Positions 39,467-50,600 of a DNA stretch of 64,000 nucleotides are shown one piece after another. The notes beneath the pieces are model-generated. The model had not been told where the DNA came from. It saw nothing but the letters and a program-made list of their open reading frames with translations, and ran no database searches. Made by a program: the position numbers and the translations under genes. Each line of letters begins with the position of its first letter. Positions within the stretch are counted from its first letter, which is position 1. Source of the stretch: Spirochaetota bacterium (GTDB lineage: Bacteria > Spirochaetota > Spirochaetia > Treponematales > UBA12059); NCBI GenBank assembly GCA_026398615.1, contig JAPLSN010000031.1:124001-188000 (forward strand). Reading direction: 5' to 3'.

Positions 39467-42400
39467 GTGCTCGCCGCGGCGTTCGCCGCCGTCATGGCCC
39501 TCGCGGCGGCGCCCGGGGACGATTCGGTGAGCCTCGAGCGCTTCGCCGGCGCGGTTGCCAACATCGTCGACTACATCAAGGGCGGCGACGAAGTCGGGGA
39601 GGCCTACTTCGGCAGGATCGTCCGGCACCTGCCGGAAACGGAGTCCGGGGCGGAGCTGGAAGCGGTCGAGGGCTACGGGGAATTGCGCGGCTATCTGTCC
39701 CGCGGAAATACGCTCTTCGGGCTGGACAGGAACCTGCGGCTCGCCGTGCTCCTCAAGCTGGGCGACGGGAAGGGCGCGACCGCCCTGCTCGATGGCGGCG
39801 AGTTCGCCTCGTTCGGCGATGTGGCGGCCATCGCGTCCAGGGTGGACGGGACGGGGGGAGGGGCCGGGGTCGCGATCGGGAGCGCGATGCTCGTCGTCGG
39901 CCGCGACCGCAGGAACATGATCGCCGACGCGTTGCGCGCCTCCGCAAAGTTCGCCGGCACCCTCGGGTTCGCGGGCGGGAAGAAGTCGGAAGCCGCGGAG
40001 AACTACGCCGTCCTCGAGGAATACTTCGCGAAATGGTTCGGATGGGAGGAGCTCAGGGATTTCCTCGTACGCGGCAAGGACATCGGCATCGCCATAGAAA
40101 ACCCGATCTCGGAGGAGACGCTCCGCGCCTACCTGGCCAAGCTGCCGCTCGATCCGGAAAGCCTCGCCGAGCTCGCGTCGGTCGCGCCCAAGTTCGAATC
40201 CCCGGCGCCCGTGTACGAGTGGATGTCCGCCTTCGGGACGACGGTCTACGGGGCGGGCGGGACGCTCTTCTCGCCTGACGCCTTCACCCGCGGGGCACAC
40301 CTGGAAACGATCGACGCATACGCCCGCTCGCTTTCGTCACTCCTCGAATCGTCCGGTTCCGGCCGCGGGGGCGGCCGGCCGAAGCGCCGGCACGACGGGG
40401 CTGCGCTCTCCGCGAAGATGGCGGAGGGGCTGTCGGCGCACCTCGATTCCGGGAAAGCGGACCTGTCCGTAGGAGCGATCCTGGACTTCTTCCGGGCGCT
40501 CGACGGCGGGCGCGGCGGGGCGGCTGCCTTCGTATCGCGCAACGCGCGCAGGCTCGTGGCCGTGAAATTGTTCCCCGACTCCGGCTCGGGGGGCCTCCAG
40601 GAGGATTTCCCCCGCATGCTTGCCGACCCGCAGTCGGTCAAGCTCTTCCTGTCGCAGCTTTCGCGTGGCATGTACCCGGCGGGCCAGCGTTCCGCGTACC
40701 TGCGGTTCTACGACGCCGTGGCCGGTTCATGGAACGGGCAGAGCCCTTCGCGCTCGGAACCGGGGTTCATCGTTCCCGGGGAACCCGAATACACGGTAGG
40801 CGAGCAGTTCCTGCGCTTCTACCTCAGGTACTACCGGGAGATCGACCCCGGGCGCTTCGTGCAGTACGACGACGCGCTCTGGCGGGCTTTCGACTTCGGC
40901 CCCGGCGGACGCGGCAAGCCGGACTTCGTCGCCTTCCTCGCGGAGGGAAGGAAGAGGCTGGAACGTCCATCCTTCACGACGGAAAAGTCGCTCTCCTTCC
41001 TTGCCGAGCAGGTCCTCGTCGGGCCGTGGAAGGCAGGCGACGCCGCGGCCCTGGTCTTCTCAGTCCTCGTTCCCGACGCATACGTGGATCCGGCCGTGCC
41101 GGCTTCGGAAAAAAACAGGCTTCTGACGCAGACGCTGCCGATCCTCGAGGGGTTTCATTTCGGCAGGAAGGCGGCTCCCGACGGCAGCGACGCGTGGGCG
41201 GGGTTCAAGGAATTCTACCCGGGCTTCGTCGGTTCGCTTTCGGGGCTCATCGCGTCGCCGGGTTTCGGCGAGGGGCGCGACTTCCGTTCCTGCGTGGCGT
41301 ACGGCGAGCTCGCCGCGGCCTGCGCCAACGTGGATCCGACCGCCATCCCGTCCGTCGCCGGCTGGGCGCTCGGGCGCTACCGGCTCTTCGACCCGTTCGT
41401 GGCCGAGAGCAGGGTGGAGGAAGAGACCGTCGAAAAGGAATTCTTCGGCGAGCGCCGCCATGCCCCGCCCGCGAGCCTCAACTACAGGCTGCTCTCCGAC
41501 GGGAAGACGGAAGCCCCCACGGACCGCAACGACAAGGCGGAGGAATCCCTCGCCGTCCTCGTGAAGGGCGCGCTCAGGCGCATCCCGAAACTCCGCAGCG
41601 TCCAGGACGCCGACCGCTGCATGGACGGCACCCTGGCGGTCATGCGCAGCGTACCCGGAGGGACGGGAGGAATCGACTATCTCGTGGGCGGGGAGAAGCC
41701 CAAGATGCTCGCCCGGAGGGCTTTCGAGTTCGCGGTCATCCTGATCGACGGGGAGAGGGATTACGATCCGGACGAGCTGGCGAACGCCAACGGGGAGGAC
41801 GCGCTCGCCAAGATAGCCCGGATCCTGGGCATCGCCGAATCGATCGACGGCAAGCCGCTGGCGCTCCGCCTCTCCGAAATCAGGGACGAGGTGAGGAAGC
41901 TGGCGCCTGCCGACGCGGAGGCACGGGCGGCGAGGAAGGCGGATTTCGTCGGCCTCGTCGAAGGCCTGCAGGATTTCATGTATCGCAAGGCCACCGAGGC
42001 GCTGGCCGCCGACATACGCGAGACGGCGCTCCTCCTGGATGACGCCCAAGCCTACGAAGCCGTGGTCAAGGCCTTCGTCAAGATCGTCTACTACCATCCG
42101 GACCAGAAGGTGTCCGCGGCCGTGGCCAGGGAGTTCGTGAAGCTTTTCGGCGGCGCGGGGAACCTGCCGGGGAGCCTCTACGGCGACTACGCGCGGATCT
42201 GCTTCTTCTCGTTCCGGAACGACGCCGCGCTGCTCGGGGCGGCCTTCGGGAACCTCTACCGGCGCTACCGCGATTCGCCCGAGCGCGGCGGGCAGTACGT
42301 CTCCGCCATGCTCGTGTTCGCGGACGACGAGAAGATGCGCGCCGTCATGCGGCAGGCCCTCGACGGCGATCCCGAGTTCAAGGAGGCGATCGGGCTGAGC

Positions 42401-45139
42401 CCCGAGGAATCGCTTTTCGTCTACCGCGTGTTCGGGACCGCCGACTACGCGAAACTGGTCGCGAAGCCGGAATTCCGCGACGCCTTCGCGCGGGATTTCA
42501 CCGCCTTCGCGCCGGCAGTCAAGAAGGTTTTCGAAGCTTGCCAGGCGCGTCTTACGAAGGAGCCGGGCGACGCGGTCGTCCGCGCCATCGACGAACGCCT
42601 GCGCGTCCTGGTGGCCGAACGCTGGGACGAGTACGCCGGGAGCATGAAAGGCCTGGTGCATTTCTCGCGGATCGGCGAGGCCGACCCGAAGGAGGCCGCG
42701 CGCGCCAGGGAGACGGGGGCCGCCATCTTCGGCTTTTTCGTCAACGAGGCCCGCGTGCTCTCGGGCGAATTCCTCGACTCGAACATCTTCTACTTCCCGC
42801 GGCCGATGAGGAAGTTCATCGACGCGCCGTCGGCGTGGGAGAAGGGCGTCGCCTCGATCAGGCCCGTCTCCGGCGAGCGCTCGTGGTTCGACTTCTTCGC
42901 CGACGGCGCCGAGTTCTATTTCGGCCTGGAGCGGCGCTTCGGCGTGAAGGATTTCGCGTCCGGGCTCGTATACGTCAACGCGGCCATCTACGACGCGACG
43001 CGCGCCATCCTGCAGGCGGAAAAGGAAGGCCGGAAGGCCGACGCCGACCGCTTGTGGGAAGAGAAGGTGGTCTCGCGGGTCTTCGACCCGATCCTGCGGG
43101 GGCGGATCTTCGACGGCCGCGACTATTCCTATGAAAAGTACGAAGACCTGCGGAACATACGCTTCGCGACGGGATCGAAGTACGACGGCACGCACTTCCT
43201 GCTCGAGTCGCTCTATGTGAGCTGGATCAGGGAGGAACTCGGCGCGCTCCAGCCGTCCATCGAGCGCCGCTTCACGGCCATGATGGCCACCTTCTTCGTC
43301 TCGGCGACGCTGGGGATCAGCGTCGACAACAGCCAGGAGTTCCTTGACCATACCCTGCTGCCGCTCTTCAGGCGCACCGTCGAGAACAACAAGTTCGACT
43401 ACGGTCCCGTGGCGGACGGGATCTACCCCAAGCAGGGGGATTTCTTCGCCGATCCCTGCAGGCCGCTCTACGTCGATCCGCGCTTCAACTACGGGAAGTA
43501 CAATTACCTCTGGAACCTCCGCGCCGGGCAGGATCTCAAGGACGGTCTTTCCGCGTGGTATCGCTTCGCGCCCGACAACGCCCGCTTCTTCGAGTTGATG
43601 CCCGCGTTCCTCCTGCGCGACGAGCAGCTCACGGCGGGATCCCGCCCGAACGGAAACCCCGACCCGGTGCGGGCGTCGTGGGGTTTCTACCTCCACCGGC
43701 TCGACGTCGCGATTTCCGAAGAAGGGAAACGTTCCGTCCGGGTGGCGGGCTTCCTCCGCTTCCCGGGAAACGTCAACGATGTCCTCATGCTATCGGACCC
43801 GCCTGCGGCCGTCCCGCCCGAACCTCGGCCCTCGGGCGGGGAAGGCGCCCCGGCCGCGGCCGGGCCTGCAGGTGCGGAAACCCGGGAACCGGAACCGTCC
43901 GACAGCCCGCGCTGGGCGGTCGCGCGGACGAACGCCACCTCGTCCATCCGCTACGAATTCACCTACCTCACGAACGACCGGGCCGGGACCACCGTCAACG
44001 CCGCCGGGCTGGGCCCCTCGGCGGACCCGAAGGAAAAGGACGTCGGGATCGGCGCCTACCTGGGCGGCGTCGTCTTCATCCCGCAGGACATGGTGTTCAG
44101 GAACCTGAAGCGGAACGCGGACCTCATCGTGGCCGCCCGGGGCGCCGGGGTCGATCCTGCGACGCTCACGATCTTCTCAGACGGCCGCTGGCTCCGCGTC
44201 GACGCGGACCGGTTCAGGATGGACGGCTTCAATACCATGGACGACGTGTACAGCCTGAACGGGACGGTGGGGAACACGGACGCCATCTCCGCGTTTTCGG
44301 GGGCGAAACGGGCGCCGCTGGCCAGAAACCCGATCGTCCCGCTCGACCGGAAGCGGAGCTTCGACACGGTGTGGTTCGCCGCGATCGAAAAGCAGGGCCA
44401 GCTCGGCCTGGTGGAGAAGGCGGCCGCGGGGTCGAAATTCCATTTCGTGTTCCGCTCCCTCGACGGTTCGGGCGACGCCGAGATCTGGCCCATCGAGGTC
44501 GTGGCCGAAGGCTACAATTCGCTCAAGTTCAAGTTCGTCCGCTTTGGCTCGAAGAAGGCGCCGCCGCCTGTCGAGGACGCCGCCCTGTCCTTCGCCGTCA
44601 CCTGCTCGAGCCCGGATTCCGCGGAGTCCGGCGCGTTCTGCATCGGGGTGGACGCCGCGGCCGGCAAGGTGAGGACCTGGGAAAAGCTCCTGGGCGTGAG
44701 CACCGAACTCTCGTTCGACGCCCCGCTCCCCGTCGGGACGAGATCGGTCATCGTCAGGGACAAGGCGTTCGCGAGGGCGGAGTACGACGGGTGGCTCATG
44801 CCCGGTTCGGTGGACGCGGATTCCGGGCGCATCGTGGGCGGCGCCGTAGCCGTCCAGCCCGCGCTGTTCGCGGAACTGGACAAGGCGGGCGTGCGCGGCC
44901 GGCCGGAGTCGCGCAACGTCTACGTCAGGTTCCAGGTGCAGGGGCCCGGCGGCCCGAGATCCGCGTTCGTGACGGCGGCCGCGGGGCGGTTTTCGATCAC
45001 GCCGAACTACGGCGACGCCTATTTCCTGGGCATATTCAACCGCTTCATCATGAACGAGTCGGCGGAAAGGTACCGCAAGGAAATAGGCGACGCGGCTTCG
45101 AGATGGTTCAGGTTCGACGGCTTCGGGGCGCCCCGGTGA
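39467..45139 (+). CDS. Giant exported protein of about 1,890 residues
   Basis: The largest gene in the window. About the first 1,440 residues are helical, in 30-50-residue hairpin-like units. A Pro/Ala/Glu-rich linker (about 1445-1485, near 43800-43920) leads to a strand-rich C-terminal part of about 400 residues. GTG 39467 has a strong site GGAGGGG (39454-39460) and would give a short signal-like start (MLAAAFAAVMALAAA) with no positive charge. A TTG at 39419 overlapping the previous stop would add RGTGPEGR and a better signal peptide. No known domain is recognised. It has no C-terminal TM or sorting motif, so a periplasmic or surface location is inferred. Confidence 0.7.
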   Translation: MLAAAFAAVMALAAAPGDDSVSLERFAGAVANIVDYIKGGDEVGEAYFGRIVRHLPETESGAELEAVEGYGELRGYLSRGNTLFGLDRNLRLAVLLKLGDGKGATALLDGGEFASFGDVAAIASRVDGTGGGAGVAIGSAMLVVGRDRRNMIADALRASAKFAGTLGFAGGKKSEAAENYAVLEEYFAKWFGWEELRDFLVRGKDIGIAIENPISEETLRAYLAKLPLDPESLAELASVAPKFESPAPVYEWMSAFGTTVYGAGGTLFSPDAFTRGAHLETIDAYARSLSSLLESSGSGRGGGRPKRRHDGAALSAKMAEGLSAHLDSGKADLSVGAILDFFRALDGGRGGAAAFVSRNARRLVAVKLFPDSGSGGLQEDFPRMLADPQSVKLFLSQLSRGMYPAGQRSAYLRFYDAVAGSWNGQSPSRSEPGFIVPGEPEYTVGEQFLRFYLRYYREIDPGRFVQYDDALWRAFDFGPGGRGKPDFVAFLAEGRKRLERPSFTTEKSLSFLAEQVLVGPWKAGDAAALVFSVLVPDAYVDPAVPASEKNRLLTQTLPILEGFHFGRKAAPDGSDAWAGFKEFYPGFVGSLSGLIASPGFGEGRDFRSCVAYGELAAACANVDPTAIPSVAGWALGRYRLFDPFVAESRVEEETVEKEFFGERRHAPPASLNYRLLSDGKTEAPTDRNDKAEESLAVLVKGALRRIPKLRSVQDADRCMDGTLAVMRSVPGGTGGIDYLVGGEKPKMLARRAFEFAVILIDGERDYDPDELANANGEDALAKIARILGIAESIDGKPLALRLSEIRDEVRKLAPADAEARAARKADFVGLVEGLQDFMYRKATEALAADIRETALLLDDAQAYEAVVKAFVKIVYYHPDQKVSAAVAREFVKLFGGAGNLPGSLYGDYARICFFSFRNDAALLGAAFGNLYRRYRDSPERGGQYVSAMLVFADDEKMRAVMRQALDGDPEFKEAIGLSPEESLFVYRVFGTADYAKLVAKPEFRDAFARDFTAFAPAVKKVFEACQARLTKEPGDAVVRAIDERLRVLVAERWDEYAGSMKGLVHFSRIGEADPKEAARARETGAAIFGFFVNEARVLSGEFLDSNIFYFPRPMRKFIDAPSAWEKGVASIRPVSGERSWFDFFADGAEFYFGLERRFGVKDFASGLVYVNAAIYDATRAILQAEKEGRKADADRLWEEKVVSRVFDPILRGRIFDGRDYSYEKYEDLRNIRFATGSKYDGTHFLLESLYVSWIREELGALQPSIERRFTAMMATFFVSATLGISVDNSQEFLDHTLLPLFRRTVENNKFDYGPVADGIYPKQGDFFADPCRPLYVDPRFNYGKYNYLWNLRAGQDLKDGLSAWYRFAPDNARFFELMPAFLLRDEQLTAGSRPNGNPDPVRASWGFYLHRLDVAISEEGKRSVRVAGFLRFPGNVNDVLMLSDPPAAVPPEPRPSGGEGAPAAAGPAGAETREPEPSDSPRWAVARTNATSSIRYEFTYLTNDRAGTTVNAAGLGPSADPKEKDVGIGAYLGGVVFIPQDMVFRNLKRNADLIVAARGAGVDPATLTIFSDGRWLRVDADRFRMDGFNTMDDVYSLNGTVGNTDAISAFSGAKRAPLARNPIVPLDRKRSFDTVWFAAIEKQGQLGLVEKAAAGSKFHFVFRSLDGSGDAEIWPIEVVAEGYNSLKFKFVRFGSKKAPPPVEDAALSFAVTCSSPDSAESGAFCIGVDAAAGKVRTWEKLLGVSTELSFDAPLPVGTRSVIVRDKAFARAEYDGWLMPGSVDADSGRIVGGAVAVQPALFAELDKAGVRGRPESRNVYVRFQVQGPGGPRSAFVTAAAGRFSITPNYGDAYFLGIFNRFIMNESAERYRKEIGDAASRWFRFDGFGAPR

Positions 45140-46617
45140 AAACGGCGCCGGTATACTTCGCGGTCAACGTCCTCCTCGCATCGATCGCCTGCGTCGCGCT
45201 CTCGCTCGCGTATCCGGAAAGCGGCATCGGCGAACCGGAGACGATCGGCGCGGCCGTCGCCGTCTACGCGGCGGCGGCATTCGTCACGGCGCGCCTGGGA
45301 CGTTCGCTCCACGGCTACCTGCCGCCCCGCTTCGAATCGGAGGGCGCCGCGGCCCGCCGCGCCTTCGACCCGAGGCACCTGGCGTGCAACTTCCACGCGC
45401 CGCTCGTCGTGACGATCGCGGGCCTGTTCGCATTCATGAACTTCATGGTCAGCCCGACGATGGAAACCTATCCCATCGTGCGGGGCAACATCCTCATCGT
45501 GGCCAAGACCAACCACAAGATGGCCGACGGACGCAGCTACTGGTTCGCCGATCAGGCCGCGTCGGACCTCCTCCTGCACGCCGTGATCGGGATGAAGGAA
45601 TCCGTCACGGACATCGCCTCGAAGACCGCCGGGAAGTTCATCAAGGAGAAGAAGGCATCCGAGCTTAAGGACGTGTTCGCGTCGCTGGGAAGGCTGTCGC
45701 TGCGGGACGCGTTCTCGAAGCTCGTCTCGCGCGTGCGCTTCAGCGGGAAACCGCCGATCCTGCTCTACGGCATACGCTTCGTGAACTACACGGGCTTTCC
45801 GCTGTCGGCGTCCCAGGTGCGCTCTGGCGTGTCGTTCGATGAATACCGCCTTCCCCCGTACATCGGAAGGACCGTCACCCTGCGCGAAGGACTCGAGGAG
45901 GACGACACGAAGCTGCTCGAGCTGCCGCGCGACTGGTCGCGCTTCGGCTCCAAGCCGGACAGCTTCAATTTCGTGCGGAGCTTCTACGCGCTCGGTGGAT
46001 ACCGGGAGGTTTTCTCGAAGGATTCCCAGGACTGGGAGCGCCTCCAGGCGGGCTTCGCCGAACCCGCGACCAGGCCCGTGCTCATCTGGTTTTCCGACGA
46101 CTGCTACGAGCCTGACCGGCTGGACGGCTATCCGTTCTACCCGTCGTTCACGAACCCCGGCGACCCGATCCTCTCGAACCAGGCCGCGCTCGAGTACACG
46201 ATCTTCCGCCGCTTCTTCGGCCAGCGGCTCTTCATCGGCATGAACGGCCTCCAGCAGTACGAGAACGCGGAAGTGCGCGGGAAGACCATCAAGTCGAATC
46301 TCGGCATCGAACGCTTTTTCGATTCCTCGCAGCGGCTCGAACTGCCGCCGATACGCTTCGCCGATCCCGTCGCCGGGCGCAAGGACCTCCAGAAGGCCAT
46401 CGACGAACTCCACCGGGGGCTGGAACCCTTCATAGAGTCGCTGCTCGCGGAAGGCCTGCAGATCGACATCGCGACGCTGACCCCCGATCGGGACAAGGAG
46501 CGCGAGGGGCTCATCTTCCGCTACGACGAGATCGCGGCCCTGATCATGGCGCCGTTCGCGATCTGGACGGTCGGCATAGCCTTGCGGACGCTCGCGTACC
46601 GCAAGGTGGAGGGCTAG
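45136..46617 (+). CDS. Membrane protein with degenerate vWA-like domain
   Basis: A 493-residue protein starting at GTG 45136 (GTGA overlap with the giant gene). It has TM helices at about 5-24, 34-52 and 86-104, a soluble domain, and a final TM at about 463-482. The start of the soluble domain, ILIVAKTNHKM (about 119-129), aligns with the vWA metal-site strand (hydrophobic-DxSxSM), with D, S and S replaced by K, N and K. The topology (N-terminal TMs, vWA-like domain, C-terminal TM) is that of BatA/BatB. The homology is suggested, not proven. Confidence 0.65.
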   Translation: MKTAPVYFAVNVLLASIACVALSLAYPESGIGEPETIGAAVAVYAAAAFVTARLGRSLHGYLPPRFESEGAAARRAFDPRHLACNFHAPLVVTIAGLFAFMNFMVSPTMETYPIVRGNILIVAKTNHKMADGRSYWFADQAASDLLLHAVIGMKESVTDIASKTAGKFIKEKKASELKDVFASLGRLSLRDAFSKLVSRVRFSGKPPILLYGIRFVNYTGFPLSASQVRSGVSFDEYRLPPYIGRTVTLREGLEEDDTKLLELPRDWSRFGSKPDSFNFVRSFYALGGYREVFSKDSQDWERLQAGFAEPATRPVLIWFSDDCYEPDRLDGYPFYPSFTNPGDPILSNQAALEYTIFRRFFGQRLFIGMNGLQQYENAEVRGKTIKSNLGIERFFDSSQRLELPPIRFADPVAGRKDLQKAIDELHRGLEPFIESLLAEGLQIDIATLTPDRDKEREGLIFRYDEIAALIMAPFAIWTVGIALRTLAYRKVEG

Positions 46618-46620
46618 GCG

Positions 46621-47643
46621 ATGACCGACCAGCTCAGGACGGCGGTCATCGCCTACGCCGCGTCTGCGGTCGCCATCGCGGGGTCGACGGCGGTCGCGTG
46701 GCTGGCGGGCAGGTCCCGCGCGCGCGTCCTTTCGCTTTCAGGCGGCACGTCGATGAGGATCGAAGCCCGCCAGCGTTGGCTCGCGGCCGTGCTCGTCGCG
46801 CTCGTCCCGCTCGCGGGATTCTCCTATTTCTTCTTCCCCACGAGGACGCTCTCCAAGAAAAACCCGGAGCTGGACGACAGGCGGCCGCTCCTCGTGGTCA
46901 ACCTGGACGCCAACTGGTACATGGGGCTCGCGCTTTCGCAGAACCAGGCGATGGCGGCCAATGTCCGCAGGATCGTCGCGCGCCTTGCCGGGACGGGGGC
47001 CGACCTGAAGCTCACGGCCTTCGCCATGGACGAAATCCGCTACGCGAGCCCGTTCTACTACAGGACGGGAAAGCGGGAGGGCGCGGACGCGCTGGCGTCG
47101 AGGTACTTTTCCGCCGCCGCGGCGAGCCAGGCCCAGAAGAACGTCCGGGACAGCCTCTTCACGAACGGCTTCTACTGGAGGCTGGTCGGTTCCGCGTACG
47201 GCGAGGTCGACGGCCTCATCTCCATCCTCAACAAGATCGAGGAAGTGCGGTCTTACAGGACCGGGGAACGGAAGGTGATCAAGGCGGACGTCTTCGTCGT
47301 GACGGTCTCGAAGCGGAACGTGAACGTGCGCACCTGCCTGGACGGGGCGGAGAACGTCCCCAGGCCGGAACATCCGCGCCGGACGGGGACGGGGAACCGC
47401 TACGGGACGTACATCCTCTTCGACGACAACGGCTCGCTGCCGGCCCAGGAAGCGGCGCGCCTGGAGCGTTTCGTCGAGGGCGTGGTGAACGCCGAGAACA
47501 AGCCCGACCTGTCGAAACTCGAGATCAACTTCGGGCTCGACCGCCGGGAGACGGCGGCCGCGGGATGGTTCCTGGTGGCCGCCTGCGTCGCGGCACTCGT
47601 GTGCCAGGCTTTTTTCGATTCGATCAGGATACGGCTGCGATAG
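46621..47643 (+). CDS. BatA/BatB-like membrane protein, altered MIDAS
   Basis: A 340-residue protein with TM helices at about 8-28 and 53-73 and a C-terminal TM at about 313-333. Between them is a vWA-like domain beginning LLVVNLDANWYMG: the site reads D-x-N-x-Y where DxSxS is usual (Asp96). The next helix (ANVRRIVARL) and strand (KLTAFAMDEI) fit the vWA order. This is the BatA/BatB topology. With only Asp kept, metal-dependent partner binding would be changed or lost. It begins 3 nt after the previous stop. Confidence 0.68.
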   Translation: MTDQLRTAVIAYAASAVAIAGSTAVAWLAGRSRARVLSLSGGTSMRIEARQRWLAAVLVALVPLAGFSYFFFPTRTLSKKNPELDDRRPLLVVNLDANWYMGLALSQNQAMAANVRRIVARLAGTGADLKLTAFAMDEIRYASPFYYRTGKREGADALASRYFSAAAASQAQKNVRDSLFTNGFYWRLVGSAYGEVDGLISILNKIEEVRSYRTGERKVIKADVFVVTVSKRNVNVRTCLDGAENVPRPEHPRRTGTGNRYGTYILFDDNGSLPAQEAARLERFVEGVVNAENKPDLSKLEINFGLDRRETAAAGWFLVAACVAALVCQAFFDSIRIRLR

Positions 47644-47668
47644 GATCGCAGGGGAAGGAGACGACAGG

Positions 47669-50600
47669 ATGCTCAAGAATTTCACCATGGCGCTCGTCGC
47701 GTCGGGAGCCGCTTTCTCGAAACGCTACGCCGTTTCGGCTTCCCGGGAGATCCGCAGGGCGGAGCGCGCCGCGTTTTCCATACTCGCGCCGCTCGTCGCG
47801 CGAAAGGCGCGAAAGGGCGAAGCGGTCCGCACCGCGCTGAAGTACGTCGGCCCAGGGAGGCTGGACGTCGCGATCCGCGGGGGTTTCCTGTCCAGACCGC
47901 TCAGGCTTCGGTCCGGCGACGACGGGTTCTTCAGCGCATCCTTCGAAGCCGTCCGGGCGAAACGCGACGACGCCGACGCCCTGCGCTTCCTCTACCTGTC
48001 GAAGTTCGACGGGGACGCCGCGAACCATGCCCCCGCCGTGCGCCTGCGCCGCGCGAGGATAGCCCTCTTCATGGCGCTCTCGGACGCGGTGCTGGACGAG
48101 CGCGGCGGCCCCGACGACGAGGCCAACGTCACGGTGCGCTCCATGATGGACGCGCTGTACTACCGCGCCTACGAGTCCGACGACGGCACGCTCGCGGAAC
48201 CCAACCGCCTCAGGCGGGCGGCCGCGAAGTTCTTCTACCGCTTCAACACGAACCACTCGGCGCTCCGACGCGTCTATTCCGACAACCTGGCGCAGCTCAC
48301 CGAGCGGATCAGGTCGGAGAGTGACTTTCTCATCGCCTGGGCGGGCTGCGCGATCTTCTCGCTGAACATCAAGCGCCAGAAAGCCCAGGACGTCGCCGCC
48401 TTCCTGCGCAGGGCCGTGTCCTTCGAGGATGGCGATCCCGAAGGCGACCGCTCTTTCCGCGAGGCTGCCGGGGAGGTTTCCGCATTCATGGAATCGAACC
48501 TGTCCGCCGCATTCGCCTCCACCATCGTCGCCGACCTGAAGGCCGCGATGGCCGTCTCGAGCGGGGAGGCGTACCGGCTTTACGAAAAGGTCCTCTTCCT
48601 GTTCGAGCGCAAGTCCTGGGAGGACATCTTCCGCACCTTCCGCAGGATGATCGACTCGGGCTATCTGGCCGCTTCCCGTGATTACTTCATCTTCTACCGC
48701 GTCTTCGCGTTCTCCTGCTTCGAGGCGGGGTACCCGCGCCCGGGACGGGCGTCGGTGGCGGAGTCCGAACGGGCCGCCACCCTCAACCGCTTCACCTACG
48801 TCTCGTCGTTCATGAACAGGCTCGTCGTGGCGGAGGACGCCTTCCGTGAAGGCCGCGGCCATGCCCGCTACGCCCTCTGGGCGAGGCTCAAGGGCTTCGC
48901 GGCCTTCGGTCTCTTCCTCTACGCGGCGGGGCTCGTGCTGTCCCTGGCCTTCTCGCTCGTCCTCGGCAAGCGCGACCCCGACCTTCTGGCGCAGACCGTG
49001 CCTTGGCTGGCAGACGGGGTCGAAAACCTGCTTCGCGTGATCCTGTCGCTCGACGCGGCCAGGGCGGGCGCCCTCGGATGGACGGCAGCCGTCGCCATCG
49101 CGCTTTTCTGCCTGTACCTGGCCTACTTTTTCGCCAGGCTCGTCTCAGCGGCGGTCGGAAGGGGCATCGCCTCACTGCGCTCCCGCAACCTGGCGTTCTT
49201 CACGGCGGTCAACGCGGTATCCTTCCTGCTCGTCTTCAGCCTCGCCGTCGAGGCGACGTGGTGGATCCGCGAACCCTTCACGCGCGAAAAGCTCCTCTAC
49301 GTGACGAATGCCGGGTCGGTGGCCGCCACGCGGCCCGATCCCTTCCTGGAACGCTTCATCATCGACAAGGGGATCTCATCGCGCTACGCCCTCGTCCGGG
49401 CGGGCATCGCCGATCTCAACGCTGCCGTGGCGGCGCGGAAGGGCGATCCCGGGGCGCTCGCCGCGTACCTTTCGGGCTTCGACGGCTATTCGAAAATCAT
49501 GTTCGCGGTGGCTCCGAACCGCCCCGGCATCGACGACTACCGCCCCGAGGTTTTCGAGCTGGACCCATTCCTCGGCGAGCTCGTCCGGAGCTGGCGCGCG
49601 TCGTCCGAAGCCCGGAACCTCGACCTCGTCTTCCTCTACCCATTCAAGTACGCCCGTCCCGCCGGCTTCGACGGCATGCCGCTCCTCGACCGCATGTCGG
49701 TCGTGGGCTGCGTCGACGAGCGGGGACCCCTCGGCCTCGCCTGGCTGCCCGACAGGCTTTCGCTCCCGGGCGGCAAGTCGACGGACGCCAAGCTCTTCTT
49801 CCTGCCCGACGAGACGACCGGCAAGCAGCTTCTGGAACAGCTCAAGGGGCTCAAGCGCGCGCAGGACGTCAAGGTGGAGCAGATCCGCAGCATGAACGTG
49901 GACTACTACTACGATTTCTCCCCGAAAACCCAGGAGAAACCCCCGGCGGAGGGGCAGGACGACCCGGAACGCAATGCCGTCTTCGCCCCGCTCAACGTCG
50001 TCGCCTTCCCCGTGGCCGATCCCGCGCGTGCGGGGTCGTGCAACGCGTTCATCTATGAATTCTCCAGGGACGCGGCCCCCGGCTACGCCGCGGCCGCCGA
50101 CGCCTCGCCCGCCGGCAGGCTGGCCAATCCCGGGAGGTTCGGCGCCCTCGCGCTCGACCAGCGCTACCTTACGATGGATTCCGATCTCGACGAATTCCTC
50201 TCGGAAAGCTTCTTCGCGCGGAAAGGCCGCCCGGCCGGCGATGCCGCGGACCGCGCCGCTTTCGCCACCGTCCGCGCCGCTTTCGCCGCTGTCGTCCTGG
50301 CGCTTTTCGCCCTCCTTTCGTCCACGACCACAAGGCAGCGGATCGGCATGGCCCTCGCGGGCGCCGTCGCCATTCTGCCGACGCTCGCGCTCCTCGCTCC
50401 CGGGCACGGGCCGGCGTTCGCGGGGATCGCTCTGCCGCCGGGATTCTTCGGCGGCTGGGACGGCACGATAGCCCTGGGCGCCATGATTTTCGTGGCGCTG
50501 TATTATCTGGCGCAGGTGGCGGGCATCGCGAAGAACGCGCAAGCCCTCGCCTACGCGTGGGCGATCGCCGCGGTTTCCGTCGGCACGGCCGCCGCGGGAT

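Noticed and set aside
41060-43696. Minus-strand ORF of 878 codons
   Set aside because: Antisense to the giant exported protein; repetitive Arg/Glu/Gly composition and no ribosome site or domain.
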